64,000 nucleotides of DNA from Salinibacterium sp. dk2585 (GCF_008001035.1 NZ_CP042856.1:1302001-1366000); one strand, 5' to 3'. Shown: positions 15,327-24,035, counted from the first letter of the stretch. A program made the numbers and translations. Notes: generated by a model not told the origin, from the sequence alone.

Positions 15327-16177
15327 GCGGCTGGCGCTTCGTGCTCTCGTGGCGCTGGGCGGGATACACGGCGCTCGTCATCGTCTTCGCGATCGTCAGC
15401 TGCGGTTTCGGCAACTGGCAGTTCGACCGGCGTGCTGAAGCACAGCATGCGATTGCGCTCGTCGAGGCGAACTATGAGCGCGAACCCGTGCCCGTGACCT
15501 CCGTGCTGGACGCGCTCGGCGCCTACGACGAGAGCCAGAAATGGACGCCGGTGACGCTCAGCGGCACCTACCTCAAGGATGAGGAGGTGCTCGTGCGCAA
15601 CCGTCCCTATCGAGGCTCGCCTGGCTTCGAGGTGCTGACCCCCCTGCTGCTCGACGACGGAACCGTTTTCGTCGTGAACCGCGGATGGGTTCCGACCGGC
15701 AACCTCCAGGACGCTCCCGACTCGATTGCCGAGGCGCCCGACGGTCCGGTGACGGTTGTTGCGCGCCTGAAGGAGGGCGAGCCGACGCTGCCGGGACGAA
15801 GCTCCCCCATCGGCACGAACCAGATCGCGACGATCCACCTGCCGGAGGTCGCGGAGCGCCTGGGCCTGCCCACCTACACGGGCGCCTTCGGCGCGGTGGA
15901 GTCGCAGGAGCCCGCGCCGAGCGAGAGCCTCGTGACTCCGCCCAAGCCGGAACCCGATGAGGGTCCTCACCTCTCCTACGCGCTGCAGTGGTACGTCTTC
16001 GCGCTGCTCGCGTTCATCGGACTCTGGTGGGCACTGCGCCAGGAGTACCGCGTCGTCAACTCGGAGGATGAGCGGGTGCAGCGCGACGCCGAGCGCCGCG
16101 AAGCCCGCAGGTCGCGCCGATCGCCGAGCGACGACGAGATCGAGGATGCCCTCCTCGACGGCGCTGGGCGTCGCTAG
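15323..16177 (+). CDS. SURF1 family cytochrome oxidase assembly protein
   Basis: This 284-residue SURF1-like protein aids heme A insertion into aa3-type cytochrome oxidase. It shows the two-helix topology of the family. An N-terminal segment (about 11-28) is followed by the large external domain with the conserved NWQFDRR, GTYL and VVNRGWVP elements, and a second helix ends near residue 237. A charged Arg-rich C-terminal tail follows. It overlaps the small Cys protein by ATGA. The heme A synthesis genes ctaA and ctaB lie 7-10 kb away, which supports a role in oxidase biogenesis. Confidence 0.93.
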   Translation: MSGWRFVLSWRWAGYTALVIVFAIVSCGFGNWQFDRRAEAQHAIALVEANYEREPVPVTSVLDALGAYDESQKWTPVTLSGTYLKDEEVLVRNRPYRGSPGFEVLTPLLLDDGTVFVVNRGWVPTGNLQDAPDSIAEAPDGPVTVVARLKEGEPTLPGRSSPIGTNQIATIHLPEVAERLGLPTYTGAFGAVESQEPAPSESLVTPPKPEPDEGPHLSYALQWYVFALLAFIGLWWALRQEYRVVNSEDERVQRDAERREARRSRRSPSDDEIEDALLDGAGRR

Positions 16178-16183
16178 ACCGGC

Positions 16184-17791
16184 TCAGGCGAGCGTGATGA
16201 GGTCCGCGTAGTCGGGGCTCCAGTGGTCCTCAACGCCGTCGGGAAGGATGAGCACGCGCTCCGGGTTTAGCGCCTCGACCGCGCCCTCATCGTGGCTCAC
16301 GAGCACGACCGCCCCCGCGTAGTTGGCCAGGGCATCCAGGATCTCGATCCGGCTCGCCGGATCGAGGTTGTTCGTGGGCTCGTCGAGCAGGAGTACGTTG
16401 GCGCCAGAGACGACGATCATCGCGAGCGCGAGGCGGGTCTTCTCGCCGCCCGAGAGCACCCCGGCGGGCTTGTGCGAGTCATCACCTGTGAAGAGGAACG
16501 ATCCGAGCACCCTCCGCGCCTCCGTCTCGGTCAGGTTGGGAGAGGCGGAGACCATGTTCTCGAGCACGGATCGCTTGACGTCGAGCGTCTCGTGTTCCTG
16601 GGCGTAGTACCCGATGCGGAGGCCGTGGCCCGGTTCGACCTGGCCCGTATCGGGCTTGTCGACGCCAGCGAGCATCCGGAGCAGCGTGGTCTTGCCTGCA
16701 CCGTTGAGCCCGAGCACGACGACCTTCGATCCGCGATCGATCGCGAGGTCGACCGCCGTGAAGATCTCGAGTGAGCCGTAGCTCTTGCTGAGGTTCTTGG
16801 CGGTGAGCGGAGTGCGGCCGCAGGGGGCCGGCTCGGGAAAGCGGAGCTTGGCCACGCGGTCGACCGAGCGCACCTCTTCCAGACCAGAGAGCATCTTCTC
16901 CGCGCGACGCACCATCTGGTGTGCCGCGGCCGCCTTGCTCGCCTTCGCCCCGAAGCGCGCCGCCTGCTGCTGCAGCACGGTCGCCTTCTTCTCGACGTTG
17001 GCGCGCTCCTTCTTGCGGCGTTCCTCATCGGCCTCGCGCTGGCGCAGGTAGTGTTTCCAGCCCATGTTGTAGACGTCGATGACCTGGCGGTTCGCATCGA
17101 GGTAGAAGACCTTGTTGACGGTCTCCCCCACGAGCTCGATGTCGTGGCTGATGACGATGAAGCCGCCGGAGTAGCCCTTGAGGAACTCGCGAAGCCACAC
17201 GACGGAGTCGGCATCGAGGTGGTTGGTCGGCTCGTCGAGGATCATGGTCTCGGCATCGGAGAACAGGATGCGTGCCAGTTCGATGCGGCGCCGCTGGCCA
17301 CCCGAGAGCGTTCTGAGCGGCTGGTCGAGGATGCGATCGGGAAGGTTGAGGTTGCTGGCGATCGACGCGGCCTCCGCTTCCGCCGCGTAGCCGCCGAGGG
17401 CATCGAAGCGGTCGGTGAGGCGCGAGTACCTCTTCATCGCTGCTTCGGCCACCTCGGGGTCATCCGAGCCCATCTGCGCGCTTGTCTCCTGCATCCCGAG
17501 CACCAGCTGCCCGAGTCCGCGGGCGTCGAGGATGCGTGTGCGGGCGAGGTCGTCCGGGTTGCCGGAGCGCGGGTCCTGGGGAAGGTAACCGACCTCGCCG
17601 GAGCGATCGATGCGCCCGCTCGTAGGGAGGGTCTCGCCGGCGAGTGTCTTGGTCAGGGTCGTCTTGCCCGCGCCGTTACGGCCGACCAGCCCGATCTTGT
17701 CTCCCCTGTCGACGCGGAATGTGACGCCCTCCATGAGCGTGCGAGCTCCGACGCGGATCTCGAGGTCTTGCACGCTCAGCACAGGCAGCAT
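16184..17791 (-). CDS. ABC-F family ATPase
   Basis: This is a soluble protein of about 535 residues with two fused ABC domains: first Walker [11 protein letters not shown] and signature LSGGQRRRIEL, second Walker [12 protein letters not shown] and signature LSGGEKTRLAL. A charged linker between them (RQREADEERRKKERANVEKKA) matches the ABC-F P-site tRNA-interaction motif. ABC-F proteins act on the ribosome, in translation control or antibiotic protection, rather than in transport. It resembles the mycobacterial Rv1473 type, some of which are annotated as macrolide-related. The start is ATG 17791; the frame extends 37 codons further without similarity. Confidence 0.88.
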   Translation of the reverse strand: MLPVLSVQDLEIRVGARTLMEGVTFRVDRGDKIGLVGRNGAGKTTLTKTLAGETLPTSGRIDRSGEVGYLPQDPRSGNPDDLARTRILDARGLGQLVLGMQETSAQMGSDDPEVAEAAMKRYSRLTDRFDALGGYAAEAEAASIASNLNLPDRILDQPLRTLSGGQRRRIELARILFSDAETMILDEPTNHLDADSVVWLREFLKGYSGGFIVISHDIELVGETVNKVFYLDANRQVIDVYNMGWKHYLRQREADEERRKKERANVEKKATVLQQQAARFGAKASKAAAAHQMVRRAEKMLSGLEEVRSVDRVAKLRFPEPAPCGRTPLTAKNLSKSYGSLEIFTAVDLAIDRGSKVVVLGLNGAGKTTLLRMLAGVDKPDTGQVEPGHGLRIGYYAQEHETLDVKRSVLENMVSASPNLTETEARRVLGSFLFTGDDSHKPAGVLSGGEKTRLALAMIVVSGANVLLLDEPTNNLDPASRIEILDALANYAGAVVLVSHDEGAVEALNPERVLILPDGVEDHWSPDYADLITLA

Positions 17792-17839
17792 CCATTCAGG
17801 GGCTCCGGTCAAGGAGCAGAGGGAAAAGGGGGAAACCCC

Positions 17840-17848
17840 TAGTATATT
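17840..17848. promoter_or_regulatory. Overlapping divergent -10 boxes, ABC-F / bioY
   Basis: The same few bases read TATACT on the minus strand (17841-17846, towards the ABC-F gene) and TAGTAT or TATATT on the plus strand (towards bioY). The two divergent promoters therefore share their melting region, so polymerase should occupy only one at a time. Confidence 0.45.
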
Positions 17849-17889
17849 TGCGTTCACATGTGTGGGGGCTCCAGCACGAGAGGGTGAGG

Positions 17890-18555
17890 ATGCTCGACCC
17901 AAGGACGGTGGGCCTGCGAGGGGCGTTCAACTCGCTCAATCGTCGACGCCTGCACCTCGGTCCCGAGACGCTCGCGGACCGCGTGTTCGCACCGTCACTC
18001 CTCATGGACTTCGTGCTCGTGCTCTGCGGGATGGCGATCGTGTCGCTCGCTGCCCAGTTCGTCGTGGCACTCTGGCCCGTGCCGTCGACAGGGCAGATCA
18101 TCGGGGTACTCCTCGTCGGGTACTGCCTGGGTGCCCTGAGGGCGGGGCTCGCGCTCACGCTCTACCTCGTGCTCGGCGGGGTCGGCGTCCCCGTCTTCAA
18201 CAATGGCGGCGCCGGCTGGCAACACCTCTCGGGAGACACCGGCGGGTACCTCGTCGGCTTCGTCGTCGCGGCGATCCTGGCAGGACTGTGTGCTGCGCGA
18301 GGGTGGGATCGCCGGTTCATCCCGAACTTCGTGTGCTCCTGGATGATCACGCTCGTGGTCTACGCCTTCGGCGTCGCGCGACTCATGAACGTTCGCGGCT
18401 ATGACCTGGTGAGCGCGCTCAACGACGGATTCCTGCCGCTCGTCTTGGCGGCCGTTGTGAAGGTGCTGGCTGTCGCTATCGTGGTGCCCCTGGCGTGGCG
18501 CCTCGACGAGGGTCTCCCCACGCCGAGGTCATCACAACAGTCAACGATCGTCTGA
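17890..18555 (+). CDS. bioY: Biotin transporter BioY
   Basis: This is a 221-residue membrane S-component of an ECF-type biotin transporter. Five or six hydrophobic segments run from about residue 35 to 200. The BioY hallmarks are visible: PSTGQIIGVLLVGYCLGA, the LYLVLGGVGVPVF block and the glycine-rich GGAGWQHLSG before GGYLVGF. ATG 17890 is preferred over an ATG 14 codons upstream because family similarity begins after it and GAGAGGGTGAGG lies just before. No EcfA or EcfT genes are near, so it either works alone or shares an energising module encoded elsewhere. It diverges from the ABC-F gene. Confidence 0.9.
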   Translation: MLDPRTVGLRGAFNSLNRRRLHLGPETLADRVFAPSLLMDFVLVLCGMAIVSLAAQFVVALWPVPSTGQIIGVLLVGYCLGALRAGLALTLYLVLGGVGVPVFNNGGAGWQHLSGDTGGYLVGFVVAAILAGLCAARGWDRRFIPNFVCSWMITLVVYAFGVARLMNVRGYDLVSALNDGFLPLVLAAVVKVLAVAIVVPLAWRLDEGLPTPRSSQQSTIV

Positions 18556-18561
18556 GATCGT
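18544..18561 (+). terminator. Weak hairpin between bioY and sufT
   Basis: ACGATC (18544-18549) pairs with GATCGT (18556-18561) around a 6-nt loop that contains the bioY stop codon region. It is short and lacks a U-tract, so it may only weakly separate the convergent genes. Confidence 0.3.
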
Positions 18562-18563
18562 CC

Positions 18564-18893
18564 TCACATCGCGAAGCCGAGCGCCCGCATCATCTCGCGG
18601 CCGTCGTCCGTGATCTTCTCGGGACCCCACGGCGGCATCCACACCCAGTTAATGCGGAACTGCTCGACGACGCCATCGAGCGCCTGGGCCGTCTCATCCT
18701 CGATCACGTCGGTGAGGGGGCATCCCGCAGAGGTCAGCGTCATGCTGATGATGAGCGCGTCGTTCTCCTCGTCCCAGGTGAGGTCGTAGATAAGCCCAAG
18801 GTCGACGATGTTCACGCCGAGCTCGGGGTCCATGACCTCCTTGAGCGCCTCTTCGACCTGGTTGAACAGTTGGGGCTCGAGTGCAACAGCCAT
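18564..18893 (-). CDS. sufT: Fe-S cluster assembly factor SufT (MIP18/DUF59)
   Basis: This 109-residue DUF59/MIP18 protein assists maturation or transfer of iron-sulfur clusters. The family core DPELGVNIVDLGLIYDL is at about residues 22-38, and the conserved TLTSAGCPL with Cys58 follows. The C-terminus contains the WxPPWGPEKI block. It is the last gene of the suf run but has its own TAGGCT 6 nt before the ATG, at the end of sufC. It can therefore be expressed alone as a leaderless mRNA. Confidence 0.9.
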   Translation of the reverse strand: MAVALEPQLFNQVEEALKEVMDPELGVNIVDLGLIYDLTWDEENDALIISMTLTSAGCPLTDVIEDETAQALDGVVEQFRINWVWMPPWGPEKITDDGREMMRALGFAM

Positions 18894-18897
18894 GTTT

Positions 18898-19662
18898 CTA
18901 GCCTACGTTCGAGCCTGAGAGGTAGCGATCGTAGCCCTCGTTCTCAAGGCGGTCGGCCAGTTCGGGACCGCCCTGCTCGGCAACACGGCCGTCGACGAAG
19001 ACGTGCACGAAGTCCGGCTTGATGTAGCGCAGGATGCGCGTGTAGTGCGTGATGAGCAGGATGCCGAGATCCGTGGTCTCCTTGGCGCGGTTGACGCCCT
19101 CGGACACCACCTTCAGTGCGTCGACATCGAGCCCCGAGTCTGTCTCGTCGAGCACGGCGAAGCGCGGCTTGAGGAGTTCCATCTGGAGGATCTCGTGGCG
19201 CTTCTTCTCGCCACCCGAGAAGCCCTCGTTGACATTGCGCTCAGCGAAGGTGCGGTCCATGCGAAGGTTGTCCATCGACGCGCGCACCTCCTTGATCCAG
19301 TTGCGGATCGCCGGGGCTTCTCCGTCGATCGCGGTCTTGGCGGTGCGGAGGAAGTTCGAGACCGTGACGCCGGGGATCTCAACGGGGTACTGCATGGCGA
19401 GGAAGAGCCCGGCACGAGCGCGCTCGTCGACGCTCATCTCGAGCACGTCTTCACCATCAAGGGTGATCGTGCCGTTTTCGACCTTGTACTTGGGGTGTCC
19501 CGCGAGGGTGTAGGCGAGCGTGGACTTGCCGGAGCCGTTGGGACCCATGATCGCGTGGGTCTGCCCCGAGGCGATCGTGAGGTCGACGCCCTTCAGGATC
19601 TGCTTGTCGCCCTGCTCGGTCTCGACGCTGACGTGGAGATCGCGGATGATCAGTTCTGACAT
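18898..19662 (-). CDS. sufC: Fe-S cluster assembly ATPase SufC
   Basis: This 254-residue ABC-type ATPase powers the SufBCD scaffold on which Fe-S clusters are built. It has Walker A GPNGSGKSTLA, the SufC-type FSGGEKKRHEIL signature, FAVLDETDSGLDVD as Walker B and D-loop, and the LLITHYTRIL switch His. The frame is open 35 codons upstream, but MSELIIRDLHV at 19662 is the family start. It follows the Rieske-protein gene with a spacer of about 55 bases and ends 4 bases before sufT. Confidence 0.95.
   Translation of the reverse strand: MSELIIRDLHVSVETEQGDKQILKGVDLTIASGQTHAIMGPNGSGKSTLAYTLAGHPKYKVENGTITLDGEDVLEMSVDERARAGLFLAMQYPVEIPGVTVSNFLRTAKTAIDGEAPAIRNWIKEVRASMDNLRMDRTFAERNVNEGFSGGEKKRHEILQMELLKPRFAVLDETDSGLDVDALKVVSEGVNRAKETTDLGILLITHYTRILRYIKPDFVHVFVDGRVAEQGGPELADRLENEGYDRYLSGSNVG
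18900..18905 (-). promoter_or_regulatory. Leaderless -10 box for sufT inside the end of sufC
   Basis: On the minus strand TAGGCT spans the last sense codons of sufC and the first base of its TAG stop. It is followed by 6 nt and the ATG of sufT. This would give sufT an internal promoter within the suf operon. Confidence 0.45.
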
Positions 19663-19717
19663 TGTGCGAATTCTTCTTTCTCTTCGGCCGCTGGGCCGGA
19701 TGCTTTGGGCCGGGTGC

Positions 19718-20041
19718 TTAGGAGGGGAAGGTCGGCGTGGGATCGACGAAGACGTCGCCGTCGACAACGGAGACCGCGAAGACCGGGACCGGTTCGTAGG
19801 CGGGCAGCGTCAGTGGCTTGCCGGACTTGAGTGAGAACTGGGAGCCGTGTGCCCAGCACTCGAGGGTCTCGTCCTCGACGAAGCCCTCCGACAGTGAGAT
19901 GTCGCCGTGCGTGCAGGTGTCCCCGATTGCGTGGACGTCGCCAGCGGAGTCGCGCACGACTGCGATGGGCGTATCGCCGATCACGACACGCACCGCCGCG
20001 TTGACGGTCAGCTCGTCGAGGGCGCAGATTCGAACACTCAT
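19718..20041 (-). CDS. Rieske-type ferredoxin in the suf operon
   Basis: This 107-residue single-domain Rieske protein holds a [2Fe-2S] cluster through Cys43-x-His45 (CTHGD) and Cys62-x2-His65 (CWAHG). It lacks a catalytic or transmembrane domain, so it is a soluble electron carrier like the small ferredoxins of dioxygenase systems. Its place between sufD (4-base overlap, ATGA) and sufC suggests it serves Fe-S assembly, perhaps as an electron donor or cluster recipient. This order is known in other actinobacterial suf operons, but the role is not settled. Confidence 0.9.
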   Translation of the reverse strand: MSVRICALDELTVNAAVRVVIGDTPIAVVRDSAGDVHAIGDTCTHGDISLSEGFVEDETLECWAHGSQFSLKSGKPLTLPAYEPVPVFAVSVVDGDVFVDPTPTFPS

Positions 20042-21240
20042 GCGCTCACCGCCAGTTCGGCTTCGACCGCCGCGTCGAGACGCTCCTCGATCGACGGCAC
20101 GCCGATCTTCTGGATGACTTCGCCAAGGAAGCCGCGGACGACGAGGCGGCGTGCCTCCTCCTCGGGGATCCCGCGTGCCTGGAGGTAGAAGAGCTGCTCA
20201 TCATCGAAGCGGCCGCTCGCGCTCGCGTGGCCTGCGCCGAGGATGTCGCCCGTCTCGATCTCGAGGTTCGGCACGGAGTCGGCACGTGCACCGTCCGAGA
20301 GCAGCAGGTTGCGGTTCTGCTCGTAGCTCTCGGTGCCGTTGCCCTCGCGACCGATCAGCACGTCGCCAATCCACACGGTGTGCGCACCATCACCCTGGAG
20401 GGCGCCCTTGTAGGTGACGGTCGACTTCGTATGCGGGCCGTCGTGGTGCACGAAGACCTGGTGCTCAATGTGCTGGCCAGCGTCGGCGAAGTAGAGCCCG
20501 TAGAGCTCGACTTCCCCGCGCTCTGCGCCGAGGTGCGCCGTCGGGTTGACGCGCACCACGTCGCCGCCGAGGGTCACCGTCACGTGCTTGAGCCGAGCAC
20601 CCCGTCCGACGCTTGCGAAATGGCTCGCGAGGTAGACGGCGTCGTCGGCCCATTCGTGCAGTACGACCACGCTGAGGTCGGCGTTGTCGTCGACGATGAT
20701 CTCGACGTTCTCCGCGAGCATCGCGTCGCCCGCGTTCTCGAGCACGACCAGGCCGCGAGAGTGTGCAGTGGCGTGGATGACGAGGTGTGCGGCGCGAGCG
20801 TTCGCGCCGATGGCCGAACGGCTCAGCGTTGCGCTCGCCTCCTCGCCCTCAAGCGTGATGACGAGGGCCTGTTCGAAGGAGCTCCAGGCGTTGGCGGATG
20901 CCCGGTCCTCTGGCGTTCCGGCGCGGCCGATGAGCGCGTTGTCCCGTCCCGTCCAGGCCACGCTCGCTCCACCCTCCGTCGCGGCGGAGTATTCGTAGGT
21001 CGAGCCGTCGAGCGCGTCGCCTGTCAGGGGCGCGATCTTCGCGAGCGGCGTGTACTTCCACTCTGCGTGATTGGGGACAACCGCCTCGAAGTCGTTCACG
21101 TCATAGGACGCGAAGCGCTCCGAGCGGGTCTGCACGGGGGTGAGTCCGAGCCCGCCCACGCTGTGCTGGCGCGAGGCGATCTTGGAATGGTCGGTAAGAG
21201 CTGCGGTATTGGCGTTCGCAGAGACTACGGGCGCTGACAT
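20038..21240 (-). CDS. sufD: Fe-S cluster assembly protein SufD
   Basis: This 400-residue SufB/SufD beta-helix protein forms the SufBC2D scaffold. The C-terminal family region is visible: GHASASGRFDDEQLFYLQARGIPEEEARRLVV, spread over residues of about 335-370, with the conserved His of the interface. Its N-terminal region is variable, as is usual for SufD. It immediately follows sufB with no spacer, and its end overlaps the Rieske gene by 4 bases. Confidence 0.95.
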   Translation of the reverse strand: MSAPVVSANANTAALTDHSKIASRQHSVGGLGLTPVQTRSERFASYDVNDFEAVVPNHAEWKYTPLAKIAPLTGDALDGSTYEYSAATEGGASVAWTGRDNALIGRAGTPEDRASANAWSSFEQALVITLEGEEASATLSRSAIGANARAAHLVIHATAHSRGLVVLENAGDAMLAENVEIIVDDNADLSVVVLHEWADDAVYLASHFASVGRGARLKHVTVTLGGDVVRVNPTAHLGAERGEVELYGLYFADAGQHIEHQVFVHHDGPHTKSTVTYKGALQGDGAHTVWIGDVLIGREGNGTESYEQNRNLLLSDGARADSVPNLEIETGDILGAGHASASGRFDDEQLFYLQARGIPEEEARRLVVRGFLGEVIQKIGVPSIEERLDAAVEAELAVSA

Positions 21241-22659
21241 CTATCCGACAGATCCTTCCATGCCCATCTCGATGAGCTTGTTCAACTCCATGGCGTACTC
21301 CATGGGCAGTTCGCGCGCAATCGGCTCGATGAATCCACGCACGATCATCGCCATCGCCTCGTCTTCGGGCAGGCCACGCGACATCAGGTAGAAGAGCTGC
21401 TCCTCGCTGACGCGGGAGACCGTCGCCTCGTGTCCCATGACGACATCGTCTTCACGGATGTCGGTCACGGGGTAGGTGTCGGAGCGCGAGATCGTGTCGA
21501 CGAGCAGCGCGTCGCAACGCACCGTGTTGGCGGAGTGGTGCGCTCCGGCCGCGATGCGGATCTCGCCACGGTATCCCGTGCGGCCCCCGCCGCGAGCGAT
21601 CGACTTGGAGACGATCGACGACTGCGTGTGCGGCGCCATGTGCACCATCTTGGCGCCGGCATCCTGGTGCTGGCCCGGGCCGGCGAAGGCGACCGAGAGG
21701 GTCTCCCCCTTGGCGCGCTCCCCTACGAGGTACACGGAGGGGTACTTCATGGTGACCTTGGAGCCGATGTTGCCGTCGACCCACTCCATGGTCGCGCCCT
21801 CGTGTGCGATGGCGCGCTTGGTGACGAGGTTGTAGACGTTGTTCGACCAGTTCTGGATCGTCGTGTAGCGAACGCGTGCGTTCTTCTTCACGATGATCTC
21901 GACGACTGCCGAATGCAGCGAGTCCGACTTGTAGATGGGCGCCGTGCATCCTTCGATGTAGTGCACGTAGCTGCCCTCGTCGGCGATGATGAGCGTGCGC
22001 TCGAACTGGCCCATGTTCTCCGTGTTGATGCGGAAGTAGGCCTGGAGCGGGATCTCGACGTGCACGCCGGGCGGCACATAGACGAAGGAACCACCGGACC
22101 ACACGGCGGTGTTGAGTGCGGCGAACTTGTTGTCACCGGCCGGGATGACCGTTCCGAAGTACTCCTGGAAGATCTCCGGGTGCTCGCGAAGCGCGGTGTC
22201 GGTGTCGAGGAACAGCACGCCCTGCTCCTCCAGGTCCTCACGGATCTGGTGATAGACGACCTCGGACTCGTACTGGGCAGCGACACCTCCGACGAGGCGC
22301 TGGCGTTCAGCCTCGGGGATGCCGAGCTTCTCGTAGGTGTTCTTGATCTCCTCGGGAAGGTCCTCCCAGGTGGCCGCTTGCTTCTCGGTCGAGCGCACGA
22401 AGTACTTGATGTTCTCGAAGTCGATCCCCGAGAGATCAGCACCCCACGAGGGCATGGGCTTCTTGTAGAAGAGTGAAAGCGCCTTGAGGCGGTTCTTCAG
22501 CATCCACTCTGGCTCAGCCTTGAGCTGGGAAATGTCGGCGACGACCTCCGGGGAGAGTCCCCTGCGGGCTGACGAACCCGCAACATCCGAGTCAGCCCAG
22601 CCGAACTCGTAAATTCCCAGGCTCGAGAGTTCCGGGCGGTCAATCAGAACGTCTGACAT
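21241..22659 (-). CDS. sufB: Fe-S cluster assembly protein SufB
   Basis: This 472-residue scaffold protein is the first gene of the suf operon. SufB landmarks are clear: [21 protein letters not shown] near residue 70-100, [37 protein letters not shown] with the cluster-related Cys, and [16 protein letters not shown] at the end. ATG 22659 is chosen over the ATG five codons upstream because AAGAGG sits 6 nt before it, while the upstream ATG has its GAGGA too close. No sufR, sufS or sufU gene is found next to it in this window. Confidence 0.95.
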   Translation of the reverse strand: MSDVLIDRPELSSLGIYEFGWADSDVAGSSARRGLSPEVVADISQLKAEPEWMLKNRLKALSLFYKKPMPSWGADLSGIDFENIKYFVRSTEKQAATWEDLPEEIKNTYEKLGIPEAERQRLVGGVAAQYESEVVYHQIREDLEEQGVLFLDTDTALREHPEIFQEYFGTVIPAGDNKFAALNTAVWSGGSFVYVPPGVHVEIPLQAYFRINTENMGQFERTLIIADEGSYVHYIEGCTAPIYKSDSLHSAVVEIIVKKNARVRYTTIQNWSNNVYNLVTKRAIAHEGATMEWVDGNIGSKVTMKYPSVYLVGERAKGETLSVAFAGPGQHQDAGAKMVHMAPHTQSSIVSKSIARGGGRTGYRGEIRIAAGAHHSANTVRCDALLVDTISRSDTYPVTDIREDDVVMGHEATVSRVSEEQLFYLMSRGLPEDEAMAMIVRGFIEPIARELPMEYAMELNKLIEMGMEGSVG

Positions 22660-22813
22660 GGCATACCTCTTCATTCCTCACTGGCCCCAACAGGTCGGTG
22701 TGGGCAAACATTCCCGACCCGAGTGCCGTGACGGCACACTCGTGCGTGCGTTTCAATGCGCGGGGTCGATCGCAGGATCGGATGCGCGAAGCATCGCGCC
22801 CGAGCTGCCTGCC

Positions 22814-22819
22814 TAGAAT
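22814..22819 (+). promoter_or_regulatory. Candidate -10 box for the ctaA leader
   Basis: TAGAAT fits TANNNT and is followed after 4 bases by a perfect AGGAGG and a 16-codon ORF ahead of ctaA. A second weaker candidate, TATAGG, lies nearer ctaA at 22900-22905, next to the palindrome GTTCATGAAC (22880-22889). Confidence 0.35.
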
Positions 22820-22836
22820 GAACAGGAGGAACGGGG

Positions 22837-22887
22837 ATGAACCCCGTCATGTCTGCGCTGACACCCCGGCATTGGCTGTGTTCATGA
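22837..22887 (+). CDS. Possible 16-residue leader peptide before ctaA
   Basis: ATG 22837 is preceded by a perfect AGGAGG with a 7-nt spacer, the best ribosome binding site in the region. It opens a 16-codon frame reading MNPVMSALTPRHWLCS and ends at TGA 48 bases before the ctaA start. The peptide ends in Arg-His-Trp-Leu-Cys-Ser. Actinobacterial leader peptides with Arg-His and Cys near the end are known to regulate downstream genes by translation-coupled control, and this one could sense Cys, His or Trp supply. It may also be chance. No homolog can be named. Confidence 0.3.
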   Translation: MNPVMSALTPRHWLCS

Positions 22888-22934
22888 ACCTGTCAATTCT
22901 ATAGGGTGCCGCTGCCGAAACGAGAAAGTTGCCA

Positions 22935-24035
22935 GTGAACCGCCAGTCGTCTACCGAAGTCCGTCACCGTGGGTTCATCGGCAGCGTCCCCATCCCCCTC
23001 GGCCGCGGCATCCGCATCGCCGCGTGGGCCTCCTTCTGTGCTGAGGTGCTCATCATCGCGACGGGTGGCGCGGTGCGCCTCACGGGCTCTGGCCTCGGAT
23101 GCTCGGAGTGGCCCCTCTGCACGCCGGAGTCCCTTGTGCCGACCGCGGAGCAGGGTTTCCACGGCATCATCGAGTTCGGCAACCGCACACTGACCGGCCT
23201 CGTCGGCATCCTCGCGATCGTCGTGCTGCTCCTGACCCTGCGTGCGCTGGGCGGGCGACGCTCCCTCACGTCGGCGCTCCTCTTCGCCGTGGGCGCTCTC
23301 GGCGCCGGTGGGGTGGCCTGGACTGTCGCCTCCCTGCTTGGCTTCGAGGGGGACGAAGGCTTTCCGTTCTTCACGGCCGCGCTTCTCCTGGTGACGATCA
23401 TCGGTGCCGTACGTTCTGTGCGCATCACCCCGCAGCGGCGTGACCTCTCCGTCCTGGCGTGGATCGTGCTCATCGGGGTCGTCGCGCAGGCCTTCGTGGG
23501 AGGCATCACGGTGCTCACCCAGCTCAACCCCTTCATCGTGGGCTTCCACTACGTGGCATCCGTGCTGCTCGTGACGGTCACGGCGACCTACCTGGTGCGC
23601 ATGACCGCAGTCGCCGGCCCGCGGGTGCGCGCCGTGCCGAAGTGGTTCGCCATCGTCACCCACGTCACGGGGCTTGCCCTCGCGGCCACCATCTTCTTCG
23701 GCGTGCTGACCACGGGCTCGGGACCGCACTCGGGTGACGCGAACGTCGTGCGGAATGGCTTCGACGCCACCGTGCTCGCGCACGTTCACTCGTGGCCCGG
23801 CTACGTGCTGGCCGTCCTCGTGCTGGTGCTCACGCTTGCCGCCTGGGTCCAGCGTCTTCAGCCGCGCCGCTGGCTCCTCGTGCTCGCCGCGATCATCGTC
23901 CTGCAAGTCATCGTCGGTGTCATCCAGGCCCGCGAGGGACTGCCCGCCCTGCTCGTCGGCATCCACATGGTGCTTGCCGCGTTGTCGGCCGCAACCTATG
24001 TCGTCGTGGTGCTGCGGCTCAAGCGGCCCGCCTAG
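22935..24035 (+). CDS. ctaA: Heme A synthase (COX15/CtaA)
   Basis: This 366-residue polytopic membrane enzyme oxidises the C8 methyl of heme O to the formyl of heme A for cytochrome aa3 oxidase. It has eight hydrophobic helices in two four-helix halves. It also has the conserved GAVRLTGSGLGCSEWPLC near the first helix, the heme-liganding His residues in HGIIEFGNR and in GFHYVAS, and His in HVHSWPG and GIHMVLA in the second half. GTG 22935 is chosen because GAGAAAG lies 6 nt before it, whereas the TTG two codons upstream has none. It faces ctaB, the heme O synthase. Confidence 0.94.
   Translation: MNRQSSTEVRHRGFIGSVPIPLGRGIRIAAWASFCAEVLIIATGGAVRLTGSGLGCSEWPLCTPESLVPTAEQGFHGIIEFGNRTLTGLVGILAIVVLLLTLRALGGRRSLTSALLFAVGALGAGGVAWTVASLLGFEGDEGFPFFTAALLLVTIIGAVRSVRITPQRRDLSVLAWIVLIGVVAQAFVGGITVLTQLNPFIVGFHYVASVLLVTVTATYLVRMTAVAGPRVRAVPKWFAIVTHVTGLALAATIFFGVLTTGSGPHSGDANVVRNGFDATVLAHVHSWPGYVLAVLVLVLTLAAWVQRLQPRRWLLVLAAIIVLQVIVGVIQAREGLPALLVGIHMVLAALSAATYVVVVLRLKRPA

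Noticed and set aside
22880-22889. GTTCATGAAC as a SufR or BioQ-type operator
   Set aside because: It is a 10-bp palindrome with TGAAC half-sites nearby, but it does not match a motif I can name and may come from the leader ORF stop region. It is mentioned only as context for ctaA.
22698-22904. 68-codon plus-strand open frame in the sufB/ctaA spacer
   Set aside because: It has no ribosome binding site and no conserved composition. The shorter ORF at 22837, in another frame with a perfect AGGAGG, is the better candidate.
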